Positions 55,348 through 64,000 of a stretch of 64,000 nucleotides of DNA are shown here, piece by piece. The translations under genes were made by a program, and so were the position numbers. The first letter of the stretch is position 1. Each line of letters begins with the position of its first letter. The notes under the pieces are model-generated. The model was not told the origin of the DNA. It ran no database searches and saw only the letters and a program-made list of their open reading frames with translations. Source of the DNA: Candidatus Gastranaerophilales bacterium (GTDB taxonomy: Bacteria > Cyanobacteriota > Vampirovibrionia > Gastranaerophilales > Gastranaerophilaceae); contig JAFVFO010000038.1 in NCBI GenBank assembly GCA_017475485.1, forward strand, positions 1 through 64,000. The letters are read 5' to 3'.

Positions 55348-55759
55348 TTTTTATAACTTTGTTTAGTTTGTCATATAAATACTGAGAGTCTGCTATTAAA
55401 TCTTCAATTGAATTTAAAATAATTTTTGCCTTATTTTGATTATATTCATGACTTGTATCATTTATCTTATTATAATAATCTCTCCATTTTTCCCATGATG
55501 AAATAAATTCATAGCCTTCCATTAATCTGAAAATATTGTTCATGGTTAATTCTTTATCAATTTTACCATATTGAAGTTTTAAAAATCTTTTCATTATTTT
55601 CCAAGAAATTTCAACAGTGTATTCAAATCTTTTAATACATGCATCTTCAACATATTCTTGAAATTTTGAATCAGTAACTTCTTTTAAATCTTGATAACAT
55701 TTTTTTAAAGATTCAATACAGCTTAATAATCGAGATATATCTAATTCTGTATTATTCAT
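55340..55759 (-). CDS. HEPN protein, HI0074 family (toxin partner of MntA)
   Basis: A 139-residue helical protein of the nucleotidyltransferase substrate-binding family: AIK/CIKRFEYTVEISWKIMKRFL text at about 41-60 matches the family (AIQRFEFTFELAWK). The active-site line reads NKINDTSHEY, where the usual text is ARNLTSHTY: His104 and Tyr106 (the AMP acceptor in known systems) are present, but the catalytic Arg is Ile99. RNase activity may therefore be lost or altered. GGAAG ribosome site at the start. Confidence 0.8.
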   Translation of the reverse strand: MNNTELDISRLLSCIESLKKCYQDLKEVTDSKFQEYVEDACIKRFEYTVEISWKIMKRFLKLQYGKIDKELTMNNIFRLMEGYEFISSWEKWRDYYNKINDTSHEYNQNKAKIILNSIEDLIADSQYLYDKLNKVIKND

Positions 55760-55794
55760 AATTTTGCTTCCGTATAACCACTATAACATAGATT

Positions 55795-57141
55795 TTATAA
55801 TTTTACATTTCTCATCATATCTTTAAGGGTTTGAATTGTAGTATCCATTGATACAATATCCGTTGTTTTTTGTTGTAAAAATGCGTTAATTTGGGGCATA
55901 AGTTCAATCGCTATATCAAGTTTTGGGTTAGAACCTGCTTGATACATCCCTACATCAATTAAGTCTTTATTTTCCCTGTACAAAGCCAAAAGATTTCTCA
56001 TTTTTCCTGCGGCTTCTTTATGTTCAGCATCGCAAATTGCGGAAAACAACCTTGAAATAGAGCCAAGAGAATCTATAGCAGGATAGTGGTTCTGTTCCGC
56101 CACTTTCCTTGATAAGAAAATGTGACCGTCAACAATACCTCTGACGATATCTACAATAGGGTCTGTAATATCATCGCCTTCCATTAAAACCGTATAAAGC
56201 GCTGTAATAGAGCCGAGTTCGGAATTTCCCGTACGTTCCAGCGCCCTTTGAAGCCAAGAAAATATACTGGGCGGATAACCTTTCATGGTAGGCGGTTCGC
56301 CCAAAGATAAGCCTACTTCGCGCCCTGCCATTGCACAACGGGTTACGGTGTCTGTCATTAAAAATACCTTTTTGCCTTGATCCCTAAAATACTCGCACAC
56401 CGTTGTTGCTGCAAGCAAACACTTCATTCTGATTAACGGCGGCTGATCACCCGTTGCACATACAAGTACGGATTTTTTCATGCCTTCTTCTTTAAGGGCG
56501 TCAACAATAAATTCTTTAACTTCCCTGCCGCGTTCTCCGATTAGTGCAACAACATTAACATCAGCGTCAGAATTCCTTGCAATCATACCAAGAAGGGTTG
56601 ATTTACCGACACCTGAACCTGCAAATAAACCCATACGCTGACCTGTGCCCATAGTCAAAAGACCGTCTATGACTCTAACTCCCGTTGACATTTGTTCTGT
56701 GATAATCGGCCTATGAAATGCGTCAGGTATAGTACCGTTGATATTCATATATTTTGCACCTGATATATCAAGAGGCTTTGAATCCATAGGTTCGCCTAAC
56801 GGATTTATTAATCTGCCTAACAAAAAATCTCCGACCGGCAACAATATCGGCGCACCTGTTGTTTCAACCAAAGAACCTTGTCCTATGCCTTCTCCGTCAT
56901 ACAAAAGTAAAAGCTGGGCAACATCCCCCTTGAAAGCCTGAACTTCCGCGGCTTTTTTTTCACCCGTATAGGTTTGGATGTAACATAAATCCCCTACTTT
57001 TAATCCGGGAAGTTTAACTTCTACCGTTAAACCCAATAGCTTTGATACAACCCCTTTATACTTGTAAAGGTTTGTATTTTCAAGTATATTGTAGGACTTT
57101 TGTTTTAATGTTTGAATTTTATATTCCAGTTCTTCATTCAT
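55795..57141 (-). CDS. fliI: Flagellum-specific ATPase FliI
   Basis: Hexameric ATPase of the flagellar export gate, related to the F1 beta subunit. The 448-residue protein has the N-terminal barrel, the Walker A loop FAGSGVGKSTLLGM, the SLGEPPTMKGYPPSIFSWL segment and GSITALYTVLMEGDD, which together mark FliI/YscN proteins. It is the only export gene in the window; fliH, fliJ and fliG are not adjacent. It follows a TPR gene by 22 bases. Confidence 0.92.
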   Translation of the reverse strand: MNEELEYKIQTLKQKSYNILENTNLYKYKGVVSKLLGLTVEVKLPGLKVGDLCYIQTYTGEKKAAEVQAFKGDVAQLLLLYDGEGIGQGSLVETTGAPILLPVGDFLLGRLINPLGEPMDSKPLDISGAKYMNINGTIPDAFHRPIITEQMSTGVRVIDGLLTMGTGQRMGLFAGSGVGKSTLLGMIARNSDADVNVVALIGERGREVKEFIVDALKEEGMKKSVLVCATGDQPPLIRMKCLLAATTVCEYFRDQGKKVFLMTDTVTRCAMAGREVGLSLGEPPTMKGYPPSIFSWLQRALERTGNSELGSITALYTVLMEGDDITDPIVDIVRGIVDGHIFLSRKVAEQNHYPAIDSLGSISRLFSAICDAEHKEAAGKMRNLLALYRENKDLIDVGMYQAGSNPKLDIAIELMPQINAFLQQKTTDIVSMDTTIQTLKDMMRNVKL

Positions 57142-57163
57142 ATTTCATTTTTAATGATTTTCT

Positions 57164-58957
57164 TTAAGAAAACATACTTCCTTGATTATCCCCATTTGGA
57201 ATATCAAAATCTAAATCAGATAAATCAAATTCGGGCTCTACCTGTTGTTCTTGATTTTCCGTTTGCACATCTTGAATATTTTCCGCTTCTTGCATAGAAA
57301 CATTTTCGGGAGTATAAGGTTCACCTAAAAGCAATTCAATGTTATGTTTGGCTTCTTTATGGTCAGGGTTTACATCTATTGCTTTTTTATAATATTTAAT
57401 AGCGCGCTCAGTGTCGCCAATAAGTTCATAAGCAAGGGCCGTATTGTACAAAGTATCTGCATTATCGGGGATATATTTTAAAACTTCCAAAAACTGCTCA
57501 ACACTTTGGGCATATTCTAATTCCTTTGTTAAAGAAATTGCATAAGCAATACGCGCCTTAATATTCATAGGGTCAATATTTATAGCGTCATGAAAAGCTG
57601 ATTTTGCATTTTTAATCGAACCCATTTCGTCATACGCACATCCCAATCCAAAATAATATTTTGATTCTTCGGGCTTAATTGAAATTGCACGCTTAAAATG
57701 CGAAATAGCATCTTGAATACTTTTAATATAATAATTACATTTTCCAAGTTGATAATATATTTCATCATTTTCTTCATTATATTTCAGTGCTTCAAAGAAT
57801 TTATCAAAAGCCTGATTATATTCGCCTTTTTGGAATAAATTCTGTGCCCATGCACAAATAATATTTGAAATATATTTAATTATTATTTCACCTTGTTCGG
57901 GCGGTAATTCATCAAGCAATTTATTATACAAATTAAGCCCTGTTTGAAATTCTCCGCACGCCGCATAGGCTTGTGCAAGCGTAAAAATGAAAGAAGTTTC
58001 TTTTGGCCTTTGAATAATTAAGTCTTTTAAAATGTCAATTGCTTCAGGTGCTTGATTGTTTTTTAACAGAGCATTACAAAGTTCGTTTTGATGATAAGAA
58101 TAGTTTGAGCTTTCAGTATCTTCAAGCGAAATTAATTTTTTATATGCCTCAACAGCCTCCGGCCATTTTTCAAGCGTTACATACAATTGGGCAATTTTTT
58201 CAAGCATTTCAAAATCATCACCGACAATAGAAATGATTTTTTGATAAAATTTCAAGCAATCCTGCCAGTATCGGTTTTTGTATGCTAAATCAGCCAAAAT
58301 CATAAGTATTTCAAGGTTTTCACTATCGCCCTTGTAAATATTTTCATACGCTTCAAATGCTTTAATATTATCGCCTACTTTTGTATAAAGCTCTGCTAAT
58401 ATATATTTAAGTTCTATTATTCTTGCTTCGTCAACTTCCGCATCTAAAATAAGGCTGTACATTTCAATAGATTTAGGAAAATTATTTGTTTCTTCATATA
58501 ATTTTGCTAAAGTTTCTACCGCATTGAAATTTCCGCTGTCATAAGCATATATTTTTTCATATAAATCAATTGCACGGCTTTTGGGCCCATGCTCAGAATA
58601 ATAAGGAGCTAAAAATTCCAGTGTTTCGCTATCTCTTGGCGAAATAGTCAAAATGGCTTCATAGTGCATAATCGCCATTTGTTCATTACCTGTTTCAATA
58701 AGAGATTTAGCCAATATTCTTCTTAGTTCAATGTTGCTGTAGTTGCTTGTTAATTTTCTTTGAGCATAGCGCTGCAATTCGGCATGGAGTCCTTGATCAT
58801 ACAATTTGTTGCAATGCTCAATAATATCTTCATGTACAACATCTTTCTCGGGCTCTTGTTTTTTTATTCCCTTAATTGAACTTGCCATGAAAAGGATATA
58901 AATCCATACCACTGTACAAGCAAATAATACTAATCCTACTATTAGAAGAATATTCAT
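57164..58957 (-). CDS. Membrane-anchored TPR protein
   Basis: A 597-residue protein with an N-terminal membrane helix (about 3-27) followed by about 14 TPR units to residue 545 (for example DAISHFKRAISIKPEESKYY, RAIKYYKKAIDVNPDHKEA) and an acidic Gln/Glu-rich tail. It is likely a scaffold at the cytoplasmic or periplasmic face. It begins with a leaderless-type promoter and may be co-transcribed with fliI. Confidence 0.82.
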   Translation of the reverse strand: MNILLIVGLVLFACTVVWIYILFMASSIKGIKKQEPEKDVVHEDIIEHCNKLYDQGLHAELQRYAQRKLTSNYSNIELRRILAKSLIETGNEQMAIMHYEAILTISPRDSETLEFLAPYYSEHGPKSRAIDLYEKIYAYDSGNFNAVETLAKLYEETNNFPKSIEMYSLILDAEVDEARIIELKYILAELYTKVGDNIKAFEAYENIYKGDSENLEILMILADLAYKNRYWQDCLKFYQKIISIVGDDFEMLEKIAQLYVTLEKWPEAVEAYKKLISLEDTESSNYSYHQNELCNALLKNNQAPEAIDILKDLIIQRPKETSFIFTLAQAYAACGEFQTGLNLYNKLLDELPPEQGEIIIKYISNIICAWAQNLFQKGEYNQAFDKFFEALKYNEENDEIYYQLGKCNYYIKSIQDAISHFKRAISIKPEESKYYFGLGCAYDEMGSIKNAKSAFHDAINIDPMNIKARIAYAISLTKELEYAQSVEQFLEVLKYIPDNADTLYNTALAYELIGDTERAIKYYKKAIDVNPDHKEAKHNIELLLGEPYTPENVSMQEAENIQDVQTENQEQQVEPEFDLSDLDFDIPNGDNQGSMFS

Positions 58958-58963
58958 AATAAA

Positions 58964-58992
58964 ATTATACTATTTACGCATGTTTTAGTAAA
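58964..58992 (-). promoter_or_regulatory. Predicted leaderless promoter of the membrane-anchored TPR gene
   Basis: TTTACT (58987-58992), 17 bp, TATAAT (58964-58969), then 6 bases to ATG 58957. Confidence 0.6.
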
Positions 58993-59006
58993 TTAGTTTA
59001 CATTTT

Positions 59007-61325
59007 TTAAACCATACGATATACTCTGAATTCGCTCGGACGCAATTCGTTAAAGGTTATTGAATTTGTTATTTCTTTTTCAAGAGGAATTTCAACAAAT
59101 TGGCATTTGAATTGTTCGTCTAATTGAAAATCAAAATACGAAACTAATTTTTTACCTTGTTTAATTGCAACGGTATTATTTCTTGTAATTTCGCCTCTTA
59201 CACTTCTTTTTTGGCAGTTGCCTTTTTCATCTTGAACATCTTTAATTTCTGTCGGTGCGAAATAATTTGCTGCAATCAAGTATGTATATTGCTGATTTTT
59301 AGTTTTTTCACTATCCGAAACAATCTCCCAGCAAACAAAACCGTTACTGTCTTGGTTATGTAATACTGCTCTGCCTTGATTTATCAGTTTATCATGCTGT
59401 ATAAAATAATTAAGTGCATTGAATTTTTCCCAAAAATCCCAATCAAAATTTCTAACCATAGAAGTTTCTTTTGAAATTATACGCTCAATTCCTGTTTTAG
59501 TGAAACTTTCGTCACCGTCAATATATAGTGTAGGACGTTGTGCAAACTTTCCGCCCGGAATGAATTTCATTTTAAACCACTTAAACAAAGCTCCTTGAAA
59601 ACCAAGTTGTCCGGGGTATTGATTAATATCGCGGAATTCTCCGTCTTGATTATTGTAGCCCTTCAATATTGATAAAGGATTTGCTTTAGAACCTTTTTGA
59701 TTATACGTTGACAGCCTTATGTTATCATTTATGATTTGTTCCGGTGTTTTAATGCTTTGAGATACAATATCATCACCCCATAAAAGGTCAAATTTCATAT
59801 CTTTATGATATTCCTTGAAATACCCATCCCACAACATATATTCCGCTAAAGTCGCAAAATAAGGAATTTTTGATTTTATATTAGCATTCATTTTTCCTAA
59901 AACGCGCGCAGGAATTCTGTAGCTTAACGGCTGACCTTTTTTATCCTGAGAAACTTCATCAACTATATGGTCAATATGGTCAATTCTGAAACCGTCAAAG
60001 TTAAATTTATCCCTTAAGTTTTCACAATAATTTATAAAATAATCAATAACTTCCTGATTATATTTATTTGTTTCAAAATGATAGAAATAATAAGGTGTTT
60101 GACAATCAAGATTTGCAAAATGCGTAACGTCTTCACCTTTATAATTATAATGTTTAAAGATAGGATATTTCTTACCTTTACTCATTTTATCAAAAACGGG
60201 AACGCCTGCAGAGCACCATGCTCCGCCGGGGTTTGTCCAAAGTCCTTCTTTTATAAGGGTTTGTGTGATTTCATCTTGGTTTTTTATATCTTCTTCACAT
60301 TTTACGGGACTTTCATTAACTGCATTAATGATTTCGCGCGCTTTTTTAGAAAGTTCTTCCTGTTTTTGAGAAAAGCTCATTTTATAAGAAACAAGAATTT
60401 TATATTCTTTTAAATCTTCTTCCAATTCATCAATTATTTTCTGCTGGGTATTACCGTATTTTTTATAATTGCCTTTAAGGTTTTCAATATAGAGCTTTTG
60501 AGCTTCCAATACATCTTCATCTTTGTAAATTCTTTTTTGCATAAGTTGAACACAAAGCGCATTTAAGTAGCCTGTTATTGTTGATATTAATTCTTTAATA
60601 TCCACCCAGCGTGCAATTTCAGGGCGCGAAAGAACAGATTTTGAAAAACGCGCCGTCTGCGGTAAAACATCATAAATTACAGGATGACCTGCAAGCTGGG
60701 CAAGCTCTATAAATAATTTTACCTGCGCCTGTGCATCAAGTCCTAAAAATTTCATTAAATTATCATCTTGCAATTTTTCTGAAATTTCCGAGGATTTAGG
60801 AAGATAAGCACAATCAAATTCACGCTGCATAAAAGGGATTAAATATAAGGTTGCAGGCATAATATCAAGCTCGGAATTACCGCAATCAAGTGTTATAAGG
60901 CATTTAACCCAATCAATAAAATGTCCGGGCCTGTCCTGAGCATTACCGTCACCCAGCGCGCTCAAAGAAAGAAGTTTTATATTATGTCCTTCACGCTTGA
61001 ACCAGTTAGAATTTTTAACATTTTTTCTTGCAAGAGCCGAAGTATTTTTAAAATCAATAAATTTGGAATTAACGATAGTCTTTGCGTTTTCAAGTTTTTT
61101 AATTAAGCAAAAAATAGCTTCTGCAGAAGTTAATTCCTGCAAAACCTTGAATTGCGGATATGGAAGATAGCCGTATTTATTCATGGTATCCGTTAAATAG
61201 GATTCTCTTTGAGGAGTAATTTCATCAACTTTATAAATTTGAGAAATTTTAGCCAGCAAAACATCAAGCTCTTTTGGTTCAAAATTAGGCTTAGATTGAT
61301 TTTTTCGTGTTAATAAATTCAGCAT
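59007..61325 (-). CDS. Atypical GH13 (alpha-amylase superfamily) protein
   Basis: A 772-residue cytoplasmic protein. The GH13 catalytic strand is clear, FDGFRIDHIDH (443-453, nucleophile Asp449), and the acid/base Glu495 lies in FATLAEYML. A C-terminal beta domain follows. Unusual points: region I reads VIYDVLPQTARF instead of VIDLVxNH; a charged helical insertion of about 80 residues (263-345) lies within the barrel; and the N-terminal 110 residues are extra. It may act on alpha-glucans together with the GH57 enzyme, or be a divergent member with a different sugar substrate. Confidence 0.75.
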   Translation of the reverse strand: MLNLLTRKNQSKPNFEPKELDVLLAKISQIYKVDEITPQRESYLTDTMNKYGYLPYPQFKVLQELTSAEAIFCLIKKLENAKTIVNSKFIDFKNTSALARKNVKNSNWFKREGHNIKLLSLSALGDGNAQDRPGHFIDWVKCLITLDCGNSELDIMPATLYLIPFMQREFDCAYLPKSSEISEKLQDDNLMKFLGLDAQAQVKLFIELAQLAGHPVIYDVLPQTARFSKSVLSRPEIARWVDIKELISTITGYLNALCVQLMQKRIYKDEDVLEAQKLYIENLKGNYKKYGNTQQKIIDELEEDLKEYKILVSYKMSFSQKQEELSKKAREIINAVNESPVKCEEDIKNQDEITQTLIKEGLWTNPGGAWCSAGVPVFDKMSKGKKYPIFKHYNYKGEDVTHFANLDCQTPYYFYHFETNKYNQEVIDYFINYCENLRDKFNFDGFRIDHIDHIVDEVSQDKKGQPLSYRIPARVLGKMNANIKSKIPYFATLAEYMLWDGYFKEYHKDMKFDLLWGDDIVSQSIKTPEQIINDNIRLSTYNQKGSKANPLSILKGYNNQDGEFRDINQYPGQLGFQGALFKWFKMKFIPGGKFAQRPTLYIDGDESFTKTGIERIISKETSMVRNFDWDFWEKFNALNYFIQHDKLINQGRAVLHNQDSNGFVCWEIVSDSEKTKNQQYTYLIAANYFAPTEIKDVQDEKGNCQKRSVRGEITRNNTVAIKQGKKLVSYFDFQLDEQFKCQFVEIPLEKEITNSITFNELRPSEFRVYRMV

Positions 61326-61437
61326 AATAAAATTAGTTAATCCCTTCTATCCTGTAAATTATAAAATTATTGTATCAAAAAACAGAATTTTAACTTCAAT
61401 TATTAAAAACTATTGATACAAATTTTAATAATGGAGT

Positions 61438-61620
61438 TTATTGAACCCTGAAAAAGCGCTCGTTTGTGCCGTTTTGCCCTATTTTAACTTTAACCTGCTT
61501 TAAGCATTTAGGGCATTTACCCACATAATATGTGCCTTCTTTATTTTTATAAAGCCTGCCATATACATTACAGCATTCAAAAATAACCCCTAAAAAATTT
61601 ATTTTATTCTTATTTTCCAT
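61438..61620 (-). CDS. Small zinc-ribbon protein
   Basis: A 60-residue protein with two cysteine pairs, ECCN (16-17) and CPKC (36-39), ending GTNERFFRVQ. Short proteins with the same YVGKCPKCLKQVKVKIG-type core occur in several bacterial groups; the role is unknown. A TAATAT box sits 6 bases before the start codon and no ribosome site is present. A 112-bp non-coding gap follows before the GH13 gene. Confidence 0.7.
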   Translation of the reverse strand: MENKNKINFLGVIFECCNVYGRLYKNKEGTYYVGKCPKCLKQVKVKIGQNGTNERFFRVQ

Positions 61621-61626
61621 AAAAAT

Positions 61627-61655
61627 ATATTACACTTGATTGATATTTTTTGCAA
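61627..61655 (-). promoter_or_regulatory. Predicted leaderless promoter of the zinc-ribbon gene
   Basis: TTGCAA (61650-61655), 17 bp, TAATAT (61627-61632), then 6 bases to ATG 61620. Confidence 0.45.
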
Positions 61656-61709
61656 AATTCCAAAAAAAGTAGTAGAATGAGTTAAGTATTATTGTGAGGA
61701 ACATTACCC

Positions 61710-63029
61710 ATGGGTTTACACATGCAAGTTATTATTGCACTTTTATTAGGTATTAAAAGGAATGGACATATCTTTATAGGCTTAATCTTAGGGATTTTGC
61801 TCGGTATATTTCTGCCGGCCGAACACTATGGTCAGGTTTATAAAATACTTGATTTTATCGGCCAAGCATTCATAAGCATAATTCAAATGGTTGTGCTTCC
61901 GTTGGTTATAAGCGCCATTATAATCGGTATCTCAAACATTGGAGATTCTAAACAGCTTGCAAAATTCGGCGGGAAAATGCTTTTGTATTACGGTATTATT
62001 ACAGTTATAGCTGTTTCAATCGCTGCGTTTATTGCGCTTGCGCTTCAACCGGGACTGGCCGCAAAAGGACTTGTAAATCCCGATGTTATACAAAGCGTAC
62101 AAGGTTATGTTGCAGACGCCCTGCAATATCAAAAGGAAAATCTTGTACAAATTTTCCTTGATATAATTCCAAAAAATCCTTTTGCTTCACTATCTGAAGG
62201 CCACATGATACCTATTATAATATTTGTATCAATTTTTGCGGTTGCATTGTCACGCACAGGCGAAATTGCACGTCCTTTGGTATCTTTATTTGAAAGCATA
62301 TTTGCCGCAACAATGAAAGTAACCGACTGGATTATGTATCTTGCAGCACCCGGTATTTTTGCTTTAACCGCCACATCTGTTTCGCAATTCGGCGTTAGCG
62401 TATTCCATGATATTTCAAAATATGCGCTGGCAATTGTTGTGGCATTAGCTATTCAATTCTTTGTTGTATATCCTTTAATGCTGAAACTATTTTCAAAAGT
62501 GCCCGTAGGCAAGTTGTATTCTGCAATTTCAGAAGCCATAATGGTTGCATTCGGTACAGCTTCATCTTCGGCAACATTACCATTGACTATTACATGCTGT
62601 GAAAAACGCGGAATATCAAACAAGGTATGTTCATTTGTACTGCCTTTAGGTGCAACTTTAAATATGGACGGTACCGCAATAATGCAGACAATTGCAGTTA
62701 TATTTATTGCTCAAATGTACGGCATAAATTTAACACCATTATTAATAATTGAAATTGCATTTTTAGCAATTATTGCATCTTCAACTTCTGCAGGAATTCC
62801 GGGCGCAGGTATTATTACAATTGCCTTGATTTTAAACGGCATAGGCTTAACCCCCGAACAATTAGTTGTCGGTTTTTCATTATTATTTACTTTAGAAAGA
62901 TTTACGGATATGCTGAGAACTATTTGTAATGTAACATCAGATACGGTTGTAGCAGCAATTATAGCGGATAACGAAAACGAATTAAACTATGAACTTTTGT
63001 GCGGTGAAAATTCTAAAGACAAGGCTTAG
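61710..63029 (+). CDS. Dicarboxylate/amino acid:cation symporter (DAACS family)
   Basis: A 439-residue inner-membrane protein with about eight helices and two re-entrant loops. The family signatures are AFGTASSSATLPLTI, the substrate/cation loop LPLGATLNMDGTAI, and SAGIPGAGIIT. Members (GltP, DctA, GltT) import glutamate, aspartate or C4-dicarboxylates with Na+ or H+; the exact substrate is not clear. A GAGGAA site precedes ATG 61710. rlmH starts at the base after its stop codon. Confidence 0.92.
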   Translation: MGLHMQVIIALLLGIKRNGHIFIGLILGILLGIFLPAEHYGQVYKILDFIGQAFISIIQMVVLPLVISAIIIGISNIGDSKQLAKFGGKMLLYYGIITVIAVSIAAFIALALQPGLAAKGLVNPDVIQSVQGYVADALQYQKENLVQIFLDIIPKNPFASLSEGHMIPIIIFVSIFAVALSRTGEIARPLVSLFESIFAATMKVTDWIMYLAAPGIFALTATSVSQFGVSVFHDISKYALAIVVALAIQFFVVYPLMLKLFSKVPVGKLYSAISEAIMVAFGTASSSATLPLTITCCEKRGISNKVCSFVLPLGATLNMDGTAIMQTIAVIFIAQMYGINLTPLLIIEIAFLAIIASSTSAGIPGAGIITIALILNGIGLTPEQLVVGFSLLFTLERFTDMLRTICNVTSDTVVAAIIADNENELNYELLCGENSKDKA

Positions 63030-63446
63030 ATGAAAATAAAAATATTGCTGGAAGGAAAGTTAAAGGAAAGTTTTTATCGAGAAGGTGCTTTTGAATATCA
63101 AAAACGTATGTCAGGACAGTTAGAACTTCTTGAAGTACCAAATATAGAAGAATATATAAAAAACAAAAAGCAATCTTTCATAGTAACGTTGGAAATCGAA
63201 GGAAAACAATTAAACAGCATTGAATTTGCAAATAAAATAAGAGAAATTGAAAATCTCGGCTTTTACAATGAACTCCTGTTTTTAATAGGCGGAGCAGACG
63301 GTTTATCAAGCAACGTACGGAATATGTCGAACTTTAAATTTTCAATGTCTAAATTAACTTTCTTACATCAAGAAGCGGTTTTGATATTAACGGAACAAAT
63401 ATACCGAGCACATAAAATATTAAACAACGAACAATATCATAGATAA
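63030..63446 (+). CDS. rlmH: 23S rRNA (pseudouridine1915-N3)-methyltransferase RlmH
   Basis: SPOUT-fold enzyme that methylates pseudouridine 1915 in helix 69 of 23S rRNA. The 138-residue protein has the SAM loop LLFLIGGADGLSSNV, SKLTFLHQEAVLILTEQIYRA and the conserved C-terminal end EQYHR. It directly follows the symporter gene and precedes the phosphorylase gene by 9 bases. Confidence 0.94.
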   Translation: MKIKILLEGKLKESFYREGAFEYQKRMSGQLELLEVPNIEEYIKNKKQSFIVTLEIEGKQLNSIEFANKIREIENLGFYNELLFLIGGADGLSSNVRNMSNFKFSMSKLTFLHQEAVLILTEQIYRAHKILNNEQYHR

Positions 63447-63455
63447 GGAACTAAA

Positions 63456-64000
63456 ATGAGGGCAGTCGATTTAATTCAAAAGAAAAAAGAAGGCAAGGAG
63501 CATACAAAAGAAGAAATTTATTTTCTTATTGAAAATTATATGCAGGGAAAAATAGAAGACTATCAGATGTCAGCTTGGCTTATGGCTGTATGTTTTAGGG
63601 GCTTATCCGACCTTGAAACCGCTTATTTAACAAAAAGTTTTATAGATTCCGGCGATATTTTAGATTTTTCTTCAATCTCAGACTGTATTGCAGATAAGCA
63701 TTCCACAGGCGGTGTCGGCGATAAAGTAACTTTGGTATTAATCCCTATTTTAGCTTCCTTAGGTGTATATAGCGCCAAATTATCAGGCAGGGGACTTGGT
63801 TTTACAGGCGGTACGATTGATAAGTTAGAATCTATTCCAAATTTTAAAGTTGAATTAACAAATGAAGAATTTTATTCTCAAATAAGAGATGTAAAGGCTG
63901 CAATATCTTCTCAAAGTCCTAATTTGACTCCGGCAGACGGAAAAATTTATGCGCTTAGAGATGTAACCGCCACTGTTGATAATAAATCATTAATTGCAGC
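63456..64000 (+). CDS. Pyrimidine-nucleoside (thymidine) phosphorylase, 5' part
   Basis: Cleaves thymidine or uridine with phosphate in nucleoside salvage. The 181 residues present start MRAVDLIQKKKEGKEHTKEE and contain KHSTGGVGDKVTL and the family signature SGRGLGFTGGTIDKLES, so it is a DeoA/Pdp-type enzyme. The gene runs off the right edge. An AAGGA ribosome site precedes ATG 63456. Confidence 0.93.
   Translation, partial: MRAVDLIQKKKEGKEHTKEEIYFLIENYMQGKIEDYQMSAWLMAVCFRGLSDLETAYLTKSFIDSGDILDFSSISDCIADKHSTGGVGDKVTLVLIPILASLGVYSAKLSGRGLGFTGGTIDKLESIPNFKVELTNEEFYSQIRDVKAAISSQSPNLTPADGKIYALRDVTATVDNKSLIA

Noticed and set aside
1..64000. tRNA, rRNA or CRISPR loci
   Set aside because: I scanned the intergenic gaps for TPsiC-loop text, rRNA segments and regularly spaced repeats and found none. 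The repeats at 8.1 and 45.9 kb have neither the unit length nor the number of copies of a CRISPR array.

Overview
The window reads as one contiguous chromosomal segment of a low-GC, diderm, flagellated, probably anaerobic bacterium. The outer membrane is inferred from a TonB-ExbB-ExbD operon and three giant AsmA-like proteins; motility from rod genes, fliI and flagellin; an anaerobic lifestyle from the [FeFe]-hydrogenase maturases HydE and HydF. A Ycf45-type R3H ATPase, a GH57 branching enzyme, a zinc-free S4 and the order rpoA-rplQ-truA-rplM-rpsI suggest kinship with Cyanobacteria. My best guess is a gut-type relative of Vampirovibrionia (Melainabacteria/Gastranaerophilales). That is an inference from gene content, not from a search.

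Layout. 1-783: the end of a repeat-bearing protein and a small secreted-protein gene broken by two apparent single-base deletions. 850-6191 (minus): infA-rpmJ-rpsM-rpsK-rpsD-rpoA-rplQ-truA-rplM-rpsI, whose early intergenic gaps are swollen by GC-rich repeat-like DNA. 6.5-16.4 kb (plus): a UbiA prenyltransferase, a PEBP protein, a GH38 mannosidase, a leucine-rich protein, def-fmt, aroH and an M16 peptidase pair. 16.4-19.4 kb: hydF and hydE around an opposing JAMM-motif gene. 19.4-25.3 kb (minus): tonB-exbB-exbD-exbD-asmA. 26.7-31 kb: a second AsmA-like gene against tsaD. 32-40.9 kb: TPR, GH57, a degenerate PurD-like ATP-grasp protein, a CMP-sugar synthetase and yidD. 41-45.8 kb: flagellar rod genes, dnaB, flagellin. 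45.8-46.2 kb: a non-coding repeat-rich block. 46.2-53.4 kb: pheS, a polytopic membrane protein, a third AsmA-like gene and a YgjP metallopeptidase. 53.4-61.6 kb (minus): Ycf45-like ATPase, a HEPN/MNT pair, fliI, a TPR protein, an atypical GH13 protein and a zinc ribbon. 61.7-64 kb: a dicarboxylate/amino-acid symporter, rlmH and the start of a pyrimidine-nucleoside phosphorylase.

Two genome-wide habits stand out. First, about thirteen genes have a TATAAT-like -10 box ending 6-7 bases before the start codon and no Shine-Dalgarno sequence, which predicts leaderless mRNAs. Two such pairs are divergent, with only 40 and 48 bp between the start codons. Second, seven of eleven convergent gene pairs have no spacer at all: their stop codons abut or overlap on opposite strands. 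Where a spacer does exist it holds a hairpin terminator or GC-rich repeats, including 67-bp, 39-bp and 8-bp-unit repeats that look like a dispersed intergenic family.
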